Of a stretch of 60,935 bases of DNA, positions 1-9,163 are shown piece by piece. Within the stretch, counting starts at the first letter, position 1. The number at the start of each line of letters is the position of its first letter. Made by a program: the position numbers and the translations under genes. The DNA comes from Goleter apudmare HA4340-LM2 (GTDB taxonomy: Bacteria > Cyanobacteriota > Cyanobacteriia > Cyanobacteriales > Nostocaceae), in assembly GCA_019359495.1 (NCBI GenBank), contig JAHHHF010000108.1:1-60935 (forward strand), in the 5' to 3' direction. A model generated the notes under the pieces. The model saw only the letters and a list, made by a program, of their open reading frames with translations. It made no database searches and was not told where the DNA came from.

Positions 1-363
1 GATATTACTATTTGTTGGGTCTCTGGTGGCTATGCTTTTTTCTGCTCGTCACTATAAACAGGATTAATCATTCATTTATTCGCGAGTCTCACTCGCGAAC
101 TATTTTCTTTTTGTCCAAAGTCCAAAGCCCTAAATCAGTTCCAAACAACTATATTGTCTATAACCTTTTGCCTGCTATCACGAGTAGTTTACAAATCAAA
201 TCGGATTGCTATAGTAGAAATAACCTTAGCAATTTCAGTAATCAGTCTACTCATTGACTCAAAAAAAAATTTAGTAATAGAACCAAGAAATATTCCATGT
301 ACTCGTTATTAAAGCGTTTATTGAAAGCTTTAATAATTATTTTTGTATGGTAGGATAAAATTT
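1..363. other. Intergenic left edge
   Basis: I see no convincing gene here. A 9-bp perfect hairpin at 79-99 followed by a T-rich stretch is listed separately. The open frames in this stretch have low-complexity, non-protein-like composition. Confidence 0.5.
79..113 (+). terminator. Hairpin plus T-rich tail
   Basis: TTCGCGAGT (79-87) pairs perfectly with ACTCGCGAA (91-99) across a 3-base loop. It is followed by ctattttctttttg. This is a plausible intrinsic terminator for a plus-strand gene lying left of the window. Confidence 0.6.
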
Positions 364-1536
364 ATGTTGAATAAAAATGTCTTTAACAAGAGTGAAGAAT
401 CACGAGTCTTAATTGTATCGATGCGAAACTTAAAATTTCACGTTTCTCGCGCTGCAATTTATGAATTTGAGGATGTAATTTCTAATTTAGATACAGTTGA
501 TTTAATTGAACCGAGCTTAGAGCCTAACCTTTTTAAGGTAACTAATAAATTAGCCAACTATAGTGCCAAATTTATTAACAATGGCAAATATATTAAATCA
601 TTACCTAACCAGAAAATTCAGGTGGATAAAGAGTACGATTTATTTTTCTTTTTTTGCCAGTCAATTCAGGACATTCTAGTTTTAAATTCTATACAAGGCT
701 GGCGAGAAAAGTGCCGTCATGCAGTCTGTTGGCTAGATGAAATCTGGACAAAGGATATTAATGATTGGCTAGCACAACTACAGCTTCTTAAAAACTTTGA
801 TCATATTTTCATGAATTTTGACTCTAGCATCCCTCAGGTAGCTGATGTTGTAAAAAAGCCTTGTTATTCAATTCCTTATGGCGTTGATAGCCTCAAGTTT
901 TACGCAAATTCTAGTGATATTGAGCGCATTGTTGATGTTTTGAATATAGGGCGACGTTCAGAAGTTACTCATAATTCTTTACTGGAACTAGTAGAACATA
1001 AAAATTTATTTTATGTTTACGATACTATCAAAGAATTGTACATGATTGACTATCAATATCATCGCAGCCTTTATACTAACTTTGTGAAGAGAAGTCGCTA
1101 TATGATAGTCAATAAAGCAAAATTCGATTTAACTGGTAAAACTAATCCACAAGAGGAAGTAGGCCCTCGCTTCTTTGAAGGAGCAGGAGGAGGAACAATC
1201 ATGCTGGGAGTTGCACCGAAATGTCAGGTTTTTATGCAAAACTTTGATTGGGAAGATGCTGTAATTGAGATTCCATTTGATTGTTCTAACATAGCTGAGA
1301 TTATAGGTGATTTAAATAGTCAGACTGAGCGCCTAACGAGAATACGTACCAATAATATTGTGAACTCCTTATTAAGGCATGACTGGGTATATCGTTGGGA
1401 AAATATCCTGATGTCAGCAGGACTAAATATAACTCCCAAAATGGAAGAACGTAAGGCTTATCTCAAGAATTTAGCGGAAATGGTCAACGTATCAGCCAAT
1501 CACAACTATCAGCAGCAAGTAGCTTTAGTTAATTAG
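364..1536 (+). CDS. Glycosyltransferase-like protein (family 1 type, tentative)
   Basis: This 390-residue protein has no signal peptide or membrane segment. The ATG at 364 is preferred over the upstream TTG at 343 because AGGA lies at 352-355, about 8 bases before it. The C-terminal half has the layout of spore-coat/CgeB-type glycosyltransferases: GPRFFEGAGGGTIMLG near residue 270 resembles the segment in which those enzymes bind the nucleotide sugar. It is followed by a region rich in acidic residues (DWEDAVIEIPFD) and by an Arg-rich C-terminal helix. A role in surface polysaccharide or glycoconjugate synthesis is therefore inferred. It stands alone, 360 bases before the next gene. Substrate and partner enzymes cannot be read from the sequence. 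Confidence 0.55.
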   Translation: MLNKNVFNKSEESRVLIVSMRNLKFHVSRAAIYEFEDVISNLDTVDLIEPSLEPNLFKVTNKLANYSAKFINNGKYIKSLPNQKIQVDKEYDLFFFFCQSIQDILVLNSIQGWREKCRHAVCWLDEIWTKDINDWLAQLQLLKNFDHIFMNFDSSIPQVADVVKKPCYSIPYGVDSLKFYANSSDIERIVDVLNIGRRSEVTHNSLLELVEHKNLFYVYDTIKELYMIDYQYHRSLYTNFVKRSRYMIVNKAKFDLTGKTNPQEEVGPRFFEGAGGGTIMLGVAPKCQVFMQNFDWEDAVIEIPFDCSNIAEIIGDLNSQTERLTRIRTNNIVNSLLRHDWVYRWENILMSAGLNITPKMEERKAYLKNLAEMVNVSANHNYQQQVALVN

Positions 1537-1896
1537 ATATTTTTAGGAGTTATACATTGATAATCTGAGGAATAGGTACAAAAAAGCTAGTTTTTGATAA
1601 TTTTGTTGTCTAAATTAGTCTAATTGTTATTAGGGTATAACTCCTCATCTATCTTTTTTATTTCAGAATAACGCTCGCCTTAAACACAATAGATTTCAGT
1701 TAGGCTGAGATGTTTACATAATAGGGGTATGGCAACAGTGAGTTTTTATGCTACTTGAATAAATTTTTACTCTCATGCCCCTACGACAATTTGTTTAACT
1801 GGAATTTATTGATGTTAAAAGCTTTTTGTCAACCATTTTTGATCAGAAATGGTTGAGCGAACTTAAGATTTTATCATTCTATTGAGTGATTAATTT
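1537..1896. other. Intergenic, MITE-like inverted repeat inside
   Basis: The spacer holds the inverted-repeat element at 1545-1645 and otherwise AT-rich sequence without a recognisable gene. Confidence 0.5.
1545..1645. repeat. Small inverted-repeat element (MITE-like)
   Basis: AGGAGTTATAC (1545-1555) is repeated in perfect inverted orientation as GTATAACTCCT (1635-1645), enclosing about 80 AT-rich bases. The left end, extended to TTTAGGAGTTATACATTGA, matches at all but one position a lone end at about 36246-36264 (reverse strand). This is consistent with termini of one mobile family. No transposase is encoded. Confidence 0.5.
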
Positions 1897-3726
1897 ATGT
1901 TAATTGATGCCCATACACTACTCAGTAGTGAAACTGTAGAAACAGAAGTTTGCATCGTTGGTGCTGGACCTGCGGGCATTACTTTAGCGCGTGAATTTGC
2001 TGCTACAGACTTACGAGTTTGTCTGTTAGAAAGTGGAGGAATAGATTTTGATAAAAATACTCAGTCACTCTGTCAAGGTGAAAGTGTAGATAATCTCTTT
2101 GGCACACTAGATGATTTGCGCCGTCTTCAGTTCGGTGGAACAGCCAACTGCTGGAAAATTAGGATAGGTGGCAATCAAATTGGTGTGAGATATCTACCAC
2201 TAGATAACATAGATTTTGAGCAACGAGACTGGATGCCATACAGTGGCTGGCCTTTTAAGAAATCTCATCTTGATTCTTTCTACGAACGCGCTCAAGTCGT
2301 ATGTAAACTTGGTGATTTTGCTTATGATGCAGAAGTTTGGCAAAATACTCAAACTCCTCAGTTATCGTTTATTGATAATGTTACGACTGGCATGTTTCAA
2401 TTTGGCCCGCGTGCAGTTTTTCCTGTCGAATATCGGGAAAAAATTAATCGTGCTAGTAATATCACCACTTATCTGAATGCTAATTTAGTGGAGATTGAAA
2501 CAGACGACACATCTCAAACTATTACCCGTTTACGAGTAGCTTGTTTATCAGGTAAAGAATTTTGGGTTTGTGCCAAGGTTTTTATCCTGGCAGCAGGCGG
2601 AATTGAGAATGCACGCTTACTATTAATATCAAACAAAATTCAAAAAGCTGGATTAGGTAACCAAAATGATTTAGTGGGTAGATTCTTTATGGATCATCCC
2701 TTAGTTAAATGCGGTAAATTGATTCCTAATAGTCAAGAGATTTTTAAGACTACAGCTTTATATGATTTACGGCGTGTTAATAATATACCAGTGATGGGAA
2801 AGCTGGGATTAACAGAAGAAACTATGCGCCGGGAAAAGTTACTCAATATTAGTGCAATATTATTCCCAGTCCCGAAACCATATCAATTACAAGCTGTAGA
2901 ATCGTTGAAAATGCTACTTTCTTTGATTCGCAATTCAACAGGTCGTAAAGACAGCATCAAACACTTAACAAATGTAATTGCGGGTCTGGACTATATCTTA
3001 CCTGCTACTTTTGGGGCATTGATCAAGCAGGAACCATTTCTCCCTAGTTTGGCTTGGGGTGGTTGGTCATCAATGAACAATATTGAACGAAGATTTAGTG
3101 AGTTTGAAGTCTGGCATCAAACAGAACAAGCACCTGTACCAGATAATAGACTAACACTAACGAACGATCGCGATCGCCCCGGTCGGCAAAAGGTAAAATT
3201 ACACTGGCAGTGGCACGATATCGATATTGATACCATCAAAAGTCAGCGCCGGAAAGGAGCAATTCTCATGACAGAAACTCACACTCAGAAAACCCTCTAT
3301 CATCAGGATCTGGTTGCCTGGTTAGACGACACCGCTATTAAGCTAAAACAAAGGCGATTTGAGGACATTGATATCGATAGCTTGATTGAGGAGATTGAAG
3401 GTTTGGCGGGACGAGATCGACGAGAACTCAAAAATCGGCTAGTCGTGTTACTCAATCATCTGATCAAACGTCTTTATGTTGACCTACCAAACGATTATCG
3501 AGGTTGGGAACTGGCTATTCGTGAACAACGTAGACAGTTAACAGATTTGTTAGAACAATCGCCCAGCTTACGTAACTATTGGATTGAAATCTTTCCGACT
3601 GCTTGGAAAACTGCTCTTTCAGACACACGAGAAGACTATTCGCAGTTTCAGTTACCCGATGAGTGGCAGTTTAGTTCTGACATCAATGCCCTCTTGAATG
3701 AAAAGTTTTGGAAAAATCATGAGTAA
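1897..3726 (+). CDS. GMC-type FAD oxidoreductase fused in frame to a DUF29 protein
   Basis: The protein has 609 residues. The N-terminal part (about 1-455) is a glucose-methanol-choline family oxidoreductase: the FAD-binding motif CIVGAGPAGITLAREF sits near residue 19, with GGTANCWKIRIGG near 79 and AGGIENARLLL near 233. The family normally ends with about 100 residues holding the catalytic His pair and an FAD-contacting HMGT/GVVD segment. That part is absent. From the internal Met (ATG at 3268) the sequence is instead a complete DUF29 protein, a cyanobacterial family of about 150 residues and unknown function (Asp-Ile-Asp followed by LIEEIEGL, then LLNHLIKRL). The ATG at 3268 has its own Shine-Dalgarno AAAGGAG at 3253-3259. 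Either a real fusion is made, or DUF29 is translated alone behind a truncated, probably inactive oxidoreductase. Confidence 0.75.
   Translation: MLIDAHTLLSSETVETEVCIVGAGPAGITLAREFAATDLRVCLLESGGIDFDKNTQSLCQGESVDNLFGTLDDLRRLQFGGTANCWKIRIGGNQIGVRYLPLDNIDFEQRDWMPYSGWPFKKSHLDSFYERAQVVCKLGDFAYDAEVWQNTQTPQLSFIDNVTTGMFQFGPRAVFPVEYREKINRASNITTYLNANLVEIETDDTSQTITRLRVACLSGKEFWVCAKVFILAAGGIENARLLLISNKIQKAGLGNQNDLVGRFFMDHPLVKCGKLIPNSQEIFKTTALYDLRRVNNIPVMGKLGLTEETMRREKLLNISAILFPVPKPYQLQAVESLKMLLSLIRNSTGRKDSIKHLTNVIAGLDYILPATFGALIKQEPFLPSLAWGGWSSMNNIERRFSEFEVWHQTEQAPVPDNRLTLTNDRDRPGRQKVKLHWQWHDIDIDTIKSQRRKGAILMTETHTQKTLYHQDLVAWLDDTAIKLKQRRFEDIDIDSLIEEIEGLAGRDRRELKNRLVVLLNHLIKRLYVDLPNDYRGWELAIREQRRQLTDLLEQSPSLRNYWIEIFPTAWKTALSDTREDYSQFQLPDEWQFSSDINALLNEKFWKNHE
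3253..3270 (+). promoter_or_regulatory. Internal ribosome binding site for the DUF29 moiety
   Basis: AAAGGAG is followed after 8 bases by an in-frame ATG exactly where the DUF29 homology starts. This suggests that the DUF29 part descends from a free-standing gene and may still be initiated independently. Confidence 0.55.
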
Positions 3727-3930
3727 TGCAATTCGCATGATTGTTGTACTCTTACTCATTTGTCACATTCTTATTTCAAAATGGTACTAGATTTAAAACT
3801 TTAAACTCAACCAATGCCTCATGCTCTTGGGCTGAGTGTAGCCTATCACAGAGAAGTCCATCCTCTATCATCTATATTGGTGTTATGTATTCCCAGCAAA
3901 TTGCAATTGGGTCAAACTTAGCACTGAACT

Positions 3931-5247
3931 ATGGATAAACAACCGATACAAGTAATTGGAGGTGGACTAGCTGGAACAGAAGCAGCATGGCAAATCGCCC
4001 AAGCTGGAGTACCAGTAATTCTGTATGAAATGCGTCCGCAACGCTTTAGTCCGGCGCATCATACAGAACACTTAGCAGAATTGGTGTGTAGTAATTCCTT
4101 TGGTGCAATGGCTAGCGATCGCGCTACAGGATTATTGCATGAAGAATTACGCCAACTTGGTTCTATAGTTATAGCTAAAGCTGATGAACATGCCGTTCCG
4201 GCTGGTGGTGCCTTGGCTGTAGATAGAGGTAAATTTGGCCAAGACTTAACAGAAGCACTATCGCGTCATCCCTTAATTGAATTCCACCGGGGAGAAGTTA
4301 CTGCCATTCCTGAAGGTATAGTGGTTTTGGCAACAGGGCCTTTAACCAGTCCTGATTTAGCAGCAGATTTGCACCGCTTCACAGGGATGGAATACCTCAG
4401 CTTTTTTGACGCGGCCAGCCCGATCATTGTGGGAGAATCGATTAATCGAGAGATTGCTTTCATGGCATCGCGCTATGACAAAGGCGAAGCTGCATATCTT
4501 AATTGCCCCATGAATAAGGAGCAATATCTGCGGTTTTGGCAAGAACTGTGCAAGGCTGAACAAACAGAACTCAAAGACTTTGAAAGAGAAACAGCAAAAT
4601 TTTTTGAAGCCTGTCTACCCATTGAAGAACAAGCACTGCGAGGGGAAGACACTATGCGTTACGGCCCCCTCAAACCTGTGGGGTTATCTGATAGTCGTAC
4701 GGGGGAACGTCCCTACGCTGTGGTGCAACTGCGACAAGAAGACAAAGCCGGTCAACTGTGGAACATGGTGGGATTCCAAACAAATCTGCGTTGGGGTGAA
4801 CAGAAGCGAGTATTCCAGCTCATACCCGGTTTAGAAAAAGCGGAATTTGTGCGTTTAGGAGTGATGCACCGCAACACCTTTATTAATGCACCCCAATTGA
4901 TGTATCCTTCTCTGCAATTTAAAGAGCGTCCCACGTTATTCGCAGCTGGCCAGTTGATTGGTACTGAAGGTTACACCGCAGCTGCTGCGGGTGGCTGCTT
5001 GGCAGGAATTAATGCTGCAAGACTAGCTTTAGGTAAAGAAGCCTTAACTCTACCACCTACAACCATGATGGGGGCACTATTTGAGTTTATCAGTTCCGCT
5101 TCCCCCAAGCATTTCCAACCCATGCCCCCCAACTTTGGCATTTTTCCAGAATTGGGTGTGAAAATCAAAAGTAAACCAGAGCGTTATGGACGTTACCGCG
5201 ATCGCTCTTTGGCTGATTTGGCAAGTTGGAAAACGAATCTTCATTGA
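3931..5247 (+). CDS. trmFO: TrmFO, methylenetetrahydrofolate-tRNA (uracil-54-C5)-methyltransferase
   Basis: This 438-residue flavoprotein makes 5-methyluridine at position 54 of tRNA, using methylenetetrahydrofolate as carbon donor and FADH2/NAD(P)H as reductant. It acts in the cytoplasm. The N-terminus has the dinucleotide-binding motif ([15 protein letters not shown], residues 6-20) followed by YEMRP. The family hallmarks [15 protein letters not shown] and [18 protein letters not shown] are all present, and length is normal. The gene faces a convergent alpha/beta hydrolase 51 bases downstream. Identification is by family-wide conserved motifs and is secure. Confidence 0.96.
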   Translation: MDKQPIQVIGGGLAGTEAAWQIAQAGVPVILYEMRPQRFSPAHHTEHLAELVCSNSFGAMASDRATGLLHEELRQLGSIVIAKADEHAVPAGGALAVDRGKFGQDLTEALSRHPLIEFHRGEVTAIPEGIVVLATGPLTSPDLAADLHRFTGMEYLSFFDAASPIIVGESINREIAFMASRYDKGEAAYLNCPMNKEQYLRFWQELCKAEQTELKDFERETAKFFEACLPIEEQALRGEDTMRYGPLKPVGLSDSRTGERPYAVVQLRQEDKAGQLWNMVGFQTNLRWGEQKRVFQLIPGLEKAEFVRLGVMHRNTFINAPQLMYPSLQFKERPTLFAAGQLIGTEGYTAAAAGGCLAGINAARLALGKEALTLPPTTMMGALFEFISSASPKHFQPMPPNFGIFPELGVKIKSKPERYGRYRDRSLADLASWKTNLH

Positions 5248-5298
5248 TGGAAGAAAGGCGGAAGGCAGAAAAAGTCAAAGTGCATTTGGGTCAATTCC

Positions 5299-6102
5299 TT
5301 AATTAACATGAAGATTCGAGAGAAACTGCAAAATTTCTGACGCCACAGTCTCTGGCGACTCAATCAATAAACCATGACCACCACTATCAAGAACTAAAAG
5401 TTCCGCATTGGGAATACCTGTAGCCAGTTCCTCAGAGAACTTAATCGGAGTCAGAATATCCTGTTTAGCGACCACAACCAACGTAGGACAATGAATGTTT
5501 TGGAGGCGGTCTTTGGTATCGCTGGCAATAATAGCTTGGCTTTGGTGATATAGTGCTTGTGGAGTTGGTAGAAATGGATAATTGATTGCCATCTTGATGA
5601 TCATTTCGATCATGCCTGGTATGGAGTAGAATGCATCAGTAAATATCCAAGGTAAGACCAGTTTTTCGTACAGTTCCAGCTCTATTGTGGGAAGTAGGAT
5701 ACCCCAAGTCTCAATCACACTATTAAATAGGGCATCACCCTTAGCTAAAGTTGAGAGTAAAATCAGGCTTTGCACTTTCTCGGGGTGTGCTAATGCTAGT
5801 TCTTGGGCAATTTGTCCACCCATTGAGTGACCTGCCAAATGCAACTTTTTGATGCCAATATGATCTAGCAGTGCTGCTGTATCACTTGCCATTTGCAGAA
5901 TACTATGGGGATAGTCCGGTGCAGAAGTTTGCCCCATACCTCGGTTATCTAAGCGAATGACTTGATATTGATTAACCAACGACGGCATAAGTAGCGACCA
6001 GTAAGTATGGTCACATGAGAAGCCAGCAATTAATAGTAAAGGCTCGCCTTCTCCCTTAATGTCATAAAATAAATCAATGCCGTTAACCTGAACCTTTGGC
6101 AT
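5299..6102 (-). CDS. Alpha/beta-fold hydrolase
   Basis: The protein has 267 residues and is cytoplasmic, with no signal peptide. The nucleophile elbow GHSMGG places the catalytic Ser at residue 93. The acid is probably the Asp in VVVAKQD, and the His is in DSGGHGLL near the C-terminus. The oxyanion region is LLLIAGFSCDH. The sequence resembles the 3-oxoadipate enol-lactonase/haloperoxidase-like branch, but specific substrate assignment is not justified. It is convergent with trmFO and preceded by a spacer of about 180 bases containing a HIP1 site. Confidence 0.85.
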   Translation of the reverse strand: MPKVQVNGIDLFYDIKGEGEPLLLIAGFSCDHTYWSLLMPSLVNQYQVIRLDNRGMGQTSAPDYPHSILQMASDTAALLDHIGIKKLHLAGHSMGGQIAQELALAHPEKVQSLILLSTLAKGDALFNSVIETWGILLPTIELELYEKLVLPWIFTDAFYSIPGMIEMIIKMAINYPFLPTPQALYHQSQAIIASDTKDRLQNIHCPTLVVVAKQDILTPIKFSEELATGIPNAELLVLDSGGHGLLIESPETVASEILQFLSNLHVN

Positions 6103-6277
6103 AGCTGCTTAATTGCTTAAAATTATTTACACGTGCAGAGCGATCGCTACTCCAGAAATCATACAATAGCGTTCATATAATTGGCATACATACTATCCTC
6201 CTCGACAAGCTGAGTACAAGTTTTAAATTTTAAATTGTTAATACTCTGATATTCACTATTAGTGTATAAATAACCTT

Positions 6278-7834
6278 TCAAAGTAACCTCGAAATATTTT
6301 GATCTGCGTATCCTGATGGTAATCCTTTACTTTGTAATAGAGGCATAATCTTTTTTAATTCCTCTTCAACTCGCTGCTGACTATTTAATTTAGTTAATAG
6401 TCTCTCTTTGATTGGTTTAACAATTCGTTTAATTTGATCCTGAGTCAGTTCCTCGTTTTCAGGATTTTCTGTGATAAAGCTATGAGTTATAAACAGTTCG
6501 TGACCTTTAATTACTTGGCTTTGAATTATTTGACAGATTTCTTGGTAACTTTCTTCTACAAATCTACTAGTAACATATTTTAAAATAACCGGATCTAATA
6601 TATAAAGTATGGGCACATCTTCCAGGTTTTTATCCACTAGTGAATATGCTTGTATCAAATAATTTAGAGTGTAGAATAGCTGATTAGAAGATAAATATTG
6701 ACTGGTATCTTTTAGCAGTTGATTCCATGAAGCTGAATTTCGTCTGATTGCAATCCAATAAATAACAGTTTTTCCTGTTGCTGATAAATTTTGAAATTGC
6801 TGGTCTAAAAATTCAGTAATCACATCATCAATAATCACTGAACCTGCAACAACACCTGAGATTTCACCTCCAAATACTACATGAGTCATAGTTGCTATTC
6901 TCTTGAGAATCCACGGATTACTATAACGCCTGCTAAATTCCTCCTGTTCATCTTCTTTACCAGAAAGACCTTCTGCCTTTAAAATCTTTTTTGCATCCTC
7001 ATATTTTAAAGGTCGTAATTTTTTTAAGCGCACCCATTGTCCTTCAAAAGGTTCGATATTCTGTGGTCTTTCTCGACTGAGCAATAACACACTACTATGA
7101 TGAACCTCCCTAGCAACTCTTTTTAAAAAATCACAATATTCACTATAATCATTATTACTCATGATTTCTTCCCAATCTTCCAGCACAATTAAGCATCGAT
7201 GCTGGCGTAAATGGTTCATGAGTAGCGACAAAATATTATCCTGATTTGCTTGACTTTTGGACAAGAATTGTATCAGTTCTGTGAGGAGCTTTTGGAATGG
7301 TGGTGTGGAATTGAGAGAACGCCAAATTAAATAATCATATTTATCAGCAATATTTTCTACCAACTGACGAGCCAAGGCGGCTTTGCCAATTCCTCCTACT
7401 CCGTGGATCACGACTAAGCGACAACCTTCATGCAATAGCCATTGCTCAAGTTCTCCTAGCTCCTGGGTGCGGCCATAAAGAGTAGAAAGCAGTGGTGCTT
7501 CACTTAAATCTCTGCCTAAATCCGCTACATTTTCCCAGTGTAATCCTAATACCTGACAGCAAACCTTGAAAGTTTCTGCATCAATAGGTTCTCTGGCTTC
7601 TTTAAAGCGTTTCCATGTAGCTGGAGATATGACGTAATGTGTTGCGAACTCCCAATCTTTATTTGGTTCTAAAAATTTACTTACTGCTTTGAGAAATATT
7701 GCATCATCTTCATTCCAACCCTTTTCAAGTAGGGCTTGTTTCTCAAGTATTTCCTTCTTGGCTTGCTCAATCTTTTGAGTTCTGACTCGCTTAATTAAAC
7801 TTTTACCTTGTGTGGAAGCTTTAAGACTAGGCAT
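6278..7834 (-). CDS. STAND (NB-ARC-type) NTPase without sensor repeats
   Basis: The protein has about 518 residues. The ATG at 7834 is preferred to the in-frame TTG at 7849; neither has a clear ribosome binding site. An N-terminal region of about 110 residues resembles the HTH-like N-domain of cyanobacterial STAND proteins. It is followed by GRTQELGELEQWLL and an NTPase core with P-loop GVGGIGKA and Walker B LIVLEDWEE. The P-loop Lys is kept but the next residue, normally Ser/Thr that ligands Mg, is Ala. The protein stops at SGYADQNISRLL, which aligns with the point (PGYASGNIINIL) where the WD40 protein at 28130-31780 enters its pentapeptide and WD40 region. It therefore looks like a STAND switch that lost, or never had, its sensor. 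Confidence 0.7.
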   Translation of the reverse strand: MPSLKASTQGKSLIKRVRTQKIEQAKKEILEKQALLEKGWNEDDAIFLKAVSKFLEPNKDWEFATHYVISPATWKRFKEAREPIDAETFKVCCQVLGLHWENVADLGRDLSEAPLLSTLYGRTQELGELEQWLLHEGCRLVVIHGVGGIGKAALARQLVENIADKYDYLIWRSLNSTPPFQKLLTELIQFLSKSQANQDNILSLLMNHLRQHRCLIVLEDWEEIMSNNDYSEYCDFLKRVAREVHHSSVLLLSRERPQNIEPFEGQWVRLKKLRPLKYEDAKKILKAEGLSGKEDEQEEFSRRYSNPWILKRIATMTHVVFGGEISGVVAGSVIIDDVITEFLDQQFQNLSATGKTVIYWIAIRRNSASWNQLLKDTSQYLSSNQLFYTLNYLIQAYSLVDKNLEDVPILYILDPVILKYVTSRFVEESYQEICQIIQSQVIKGHELFITHSFITENPENEELTQDQIKRIVKPIKERLLTKLNSQQRVEEELKKIMPLLQSKGLPSGYADQNISRLL

Positions 7835-8522
7835 ATCTTTTGAAGTCAAGTAATTTGAGAAAACATGATGCTGTGTAAACTATGCCCGTATATGTTTGTG
7901 TCGCCAAGTCATTACGCTTACTCAACTCTCTCGCTTAAGTAATCATTCTTATAGAAAATTGTAATTTTTGCAATACACAGAATTTTAATGATGTTTAAAA
8001 TAGGGATTATGCTATAAATTACACAGAGTACAATTTAGGTCTTATCTGCTGAAATGCCTAGCTGCCATGATTCTCAAGTATAATGTACGTAAATAACTAT
8101 ACTTGAAATTCTATGGTAACAGCTTTGTTTCTGATACCTAACTGAAAAGAGATTTTGTGGATGTTGTGGTGTTCTGAGATGCAGAATGCTGATGCTAGCT
8201 AGAGTATAAGGAAATTTAGCTGAGAGTCGTCGTTGAGCGAAGCGATCGCCCTGTACCCTCGTAACCAAATGAGATACTGGTGAGGGAGTGGAAATATAAT
8301 CAGCAGCCAGGAAGTTATACTTGATACATCAAATTTAAAGTCAATTTGTTAAATAAATCAGTTCCCATGCTACAAAGCCTCTGTCCGATGTGGAAAGAGG
8401 CTTTGAGAATGCTTAATTTAATTAGGAGCTAATTTTTCTCTGATTACTAACTTAATTTTACTTCACAAAACCTCAAGGTTTTGATTGCTGTAAGTACCAT
8501 ATCAATACGCTAAATTTGCCAC
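7835..8522. other. Intergenic, 688 bases
   Basis: No convincing gene. It contains one HIP1 octamer near 8241 and a 10-bp hairpin at 8373-8405 (listed separately). Confidence 0.5.
8373..8405. terminator. Hairpin downstream of the exported-protein gene
   Basis: CAAAGCCTCT (8373-8382) pairs perfectly with AGAGGCTTTG (8396-8405) across a 13-base loop. No T-run follows on either strand, so it may be an atypical terminator of the minus-strand gene ending at 8523 or simply a small palindromic repeat. Confidence 0.35.
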
Positions 8523-9119
8523 TTAACGTGAGTAGCCAAGTTGTTGTGGGTAAACTCGGAAGGAATCAAAGAAATTCGCAGCTTCTGTAGTTAATTCATA
8601 TTCTGTTACAGCACCGAGAACGTACATCCGCCCTTTAACCACAAATGCTCGATATTGTCCTTGTTTCCCGTCATTATGCTGTACTAGCATCTCTAAACCA
8701 GGGTATCCCTCAATTACAAGATTCGTACTCTTAACTACTTTGCCGTTTTTAGCAACGTTTGTTCGCATTGAGCGTTGCAGTAACTGCCGAATTCCTGTAG
8801 TAGATAAATAGAAAACTTCTGAAGGCATGTTTTGATGAACACTGATGTACGCCGTTCGACTGACGCTACTCCATGATGCCAAGGTATCAGATTTATTACT
8901 TGTGATATTTCCTGGCATCCGAATTTCAAAATCGCGCTGTGGCCCCCAATACTTATCATTGATAGCAACTATTGTGGGTTGTTTAGTGATTAACTCTTGA
9001 GTAGTAATTGATTCTAGCTTAGTCTGGGTTGCTTGGTTGTTAACTAAGGCTGCGGCGGGGTTCTGTGTCCCTGCAACTATGAAAATGGAAGTAATAGCAA
9101 GATTTCTGAATATACTCAT
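8523..9119 (-). CDS. Exported protein of unknown function
   Basis: The protein has 198 residues with an N-terminal signal-like segment (hydrophobic FRNLAITSIFIVAG, then AAALV as a possible cleavage site). The mature part contains FEIRMPG, GYPGLEMLVQHNDGKQGQYRAFVVKGRMYVLGAV and FFDSFRVYP. That arrangement recalls small secreted cyanobacterial proteins with a PsbP/DUF1795-like beta fold, but no catalytic motif is visible. A good Shine-Dalgarno (AGGAG) precedes the ATG. The end of the IS630 element lies only about 45 bases upstream of the start, so the native promoter was probably displaced. Confidence 0.6.
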   Translation of the reverse strand: MSIFRNLAITSIFIVAGTQNPAAALVNNQATQTKLESITTQELITKQPTIVAINDKYWGPQRDFEIRMPGNITSNKSDTLASWSSVSRTAYISVHQNMPSEVFYLSTTGIRQLLQRSMRTNVAKNGKVVKSTNLVIEGYPGLEMLVQHNDGKQGQYRAFVVKGRMYVLGAVTEYELTTEAANFFDSFRVYPQQLGYSR

Positions 9120-9163
9120 AAGTCATCTCCTGTTCTGTGTTGTATTGGTGTATGAAATAACAG

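Noticed and set aside
3741-3938. 65-codon open frame between the GMC fusion and trmFO
   Set aside because: Overlaps the trmFO start, lacks codon structure and motif content.
8074-8268. 64-codon open frame on the minus strand
   Set aside because: No ribosome binding site, no family resemblance and crosses a HIP1 octamer in an intergenic stretch.
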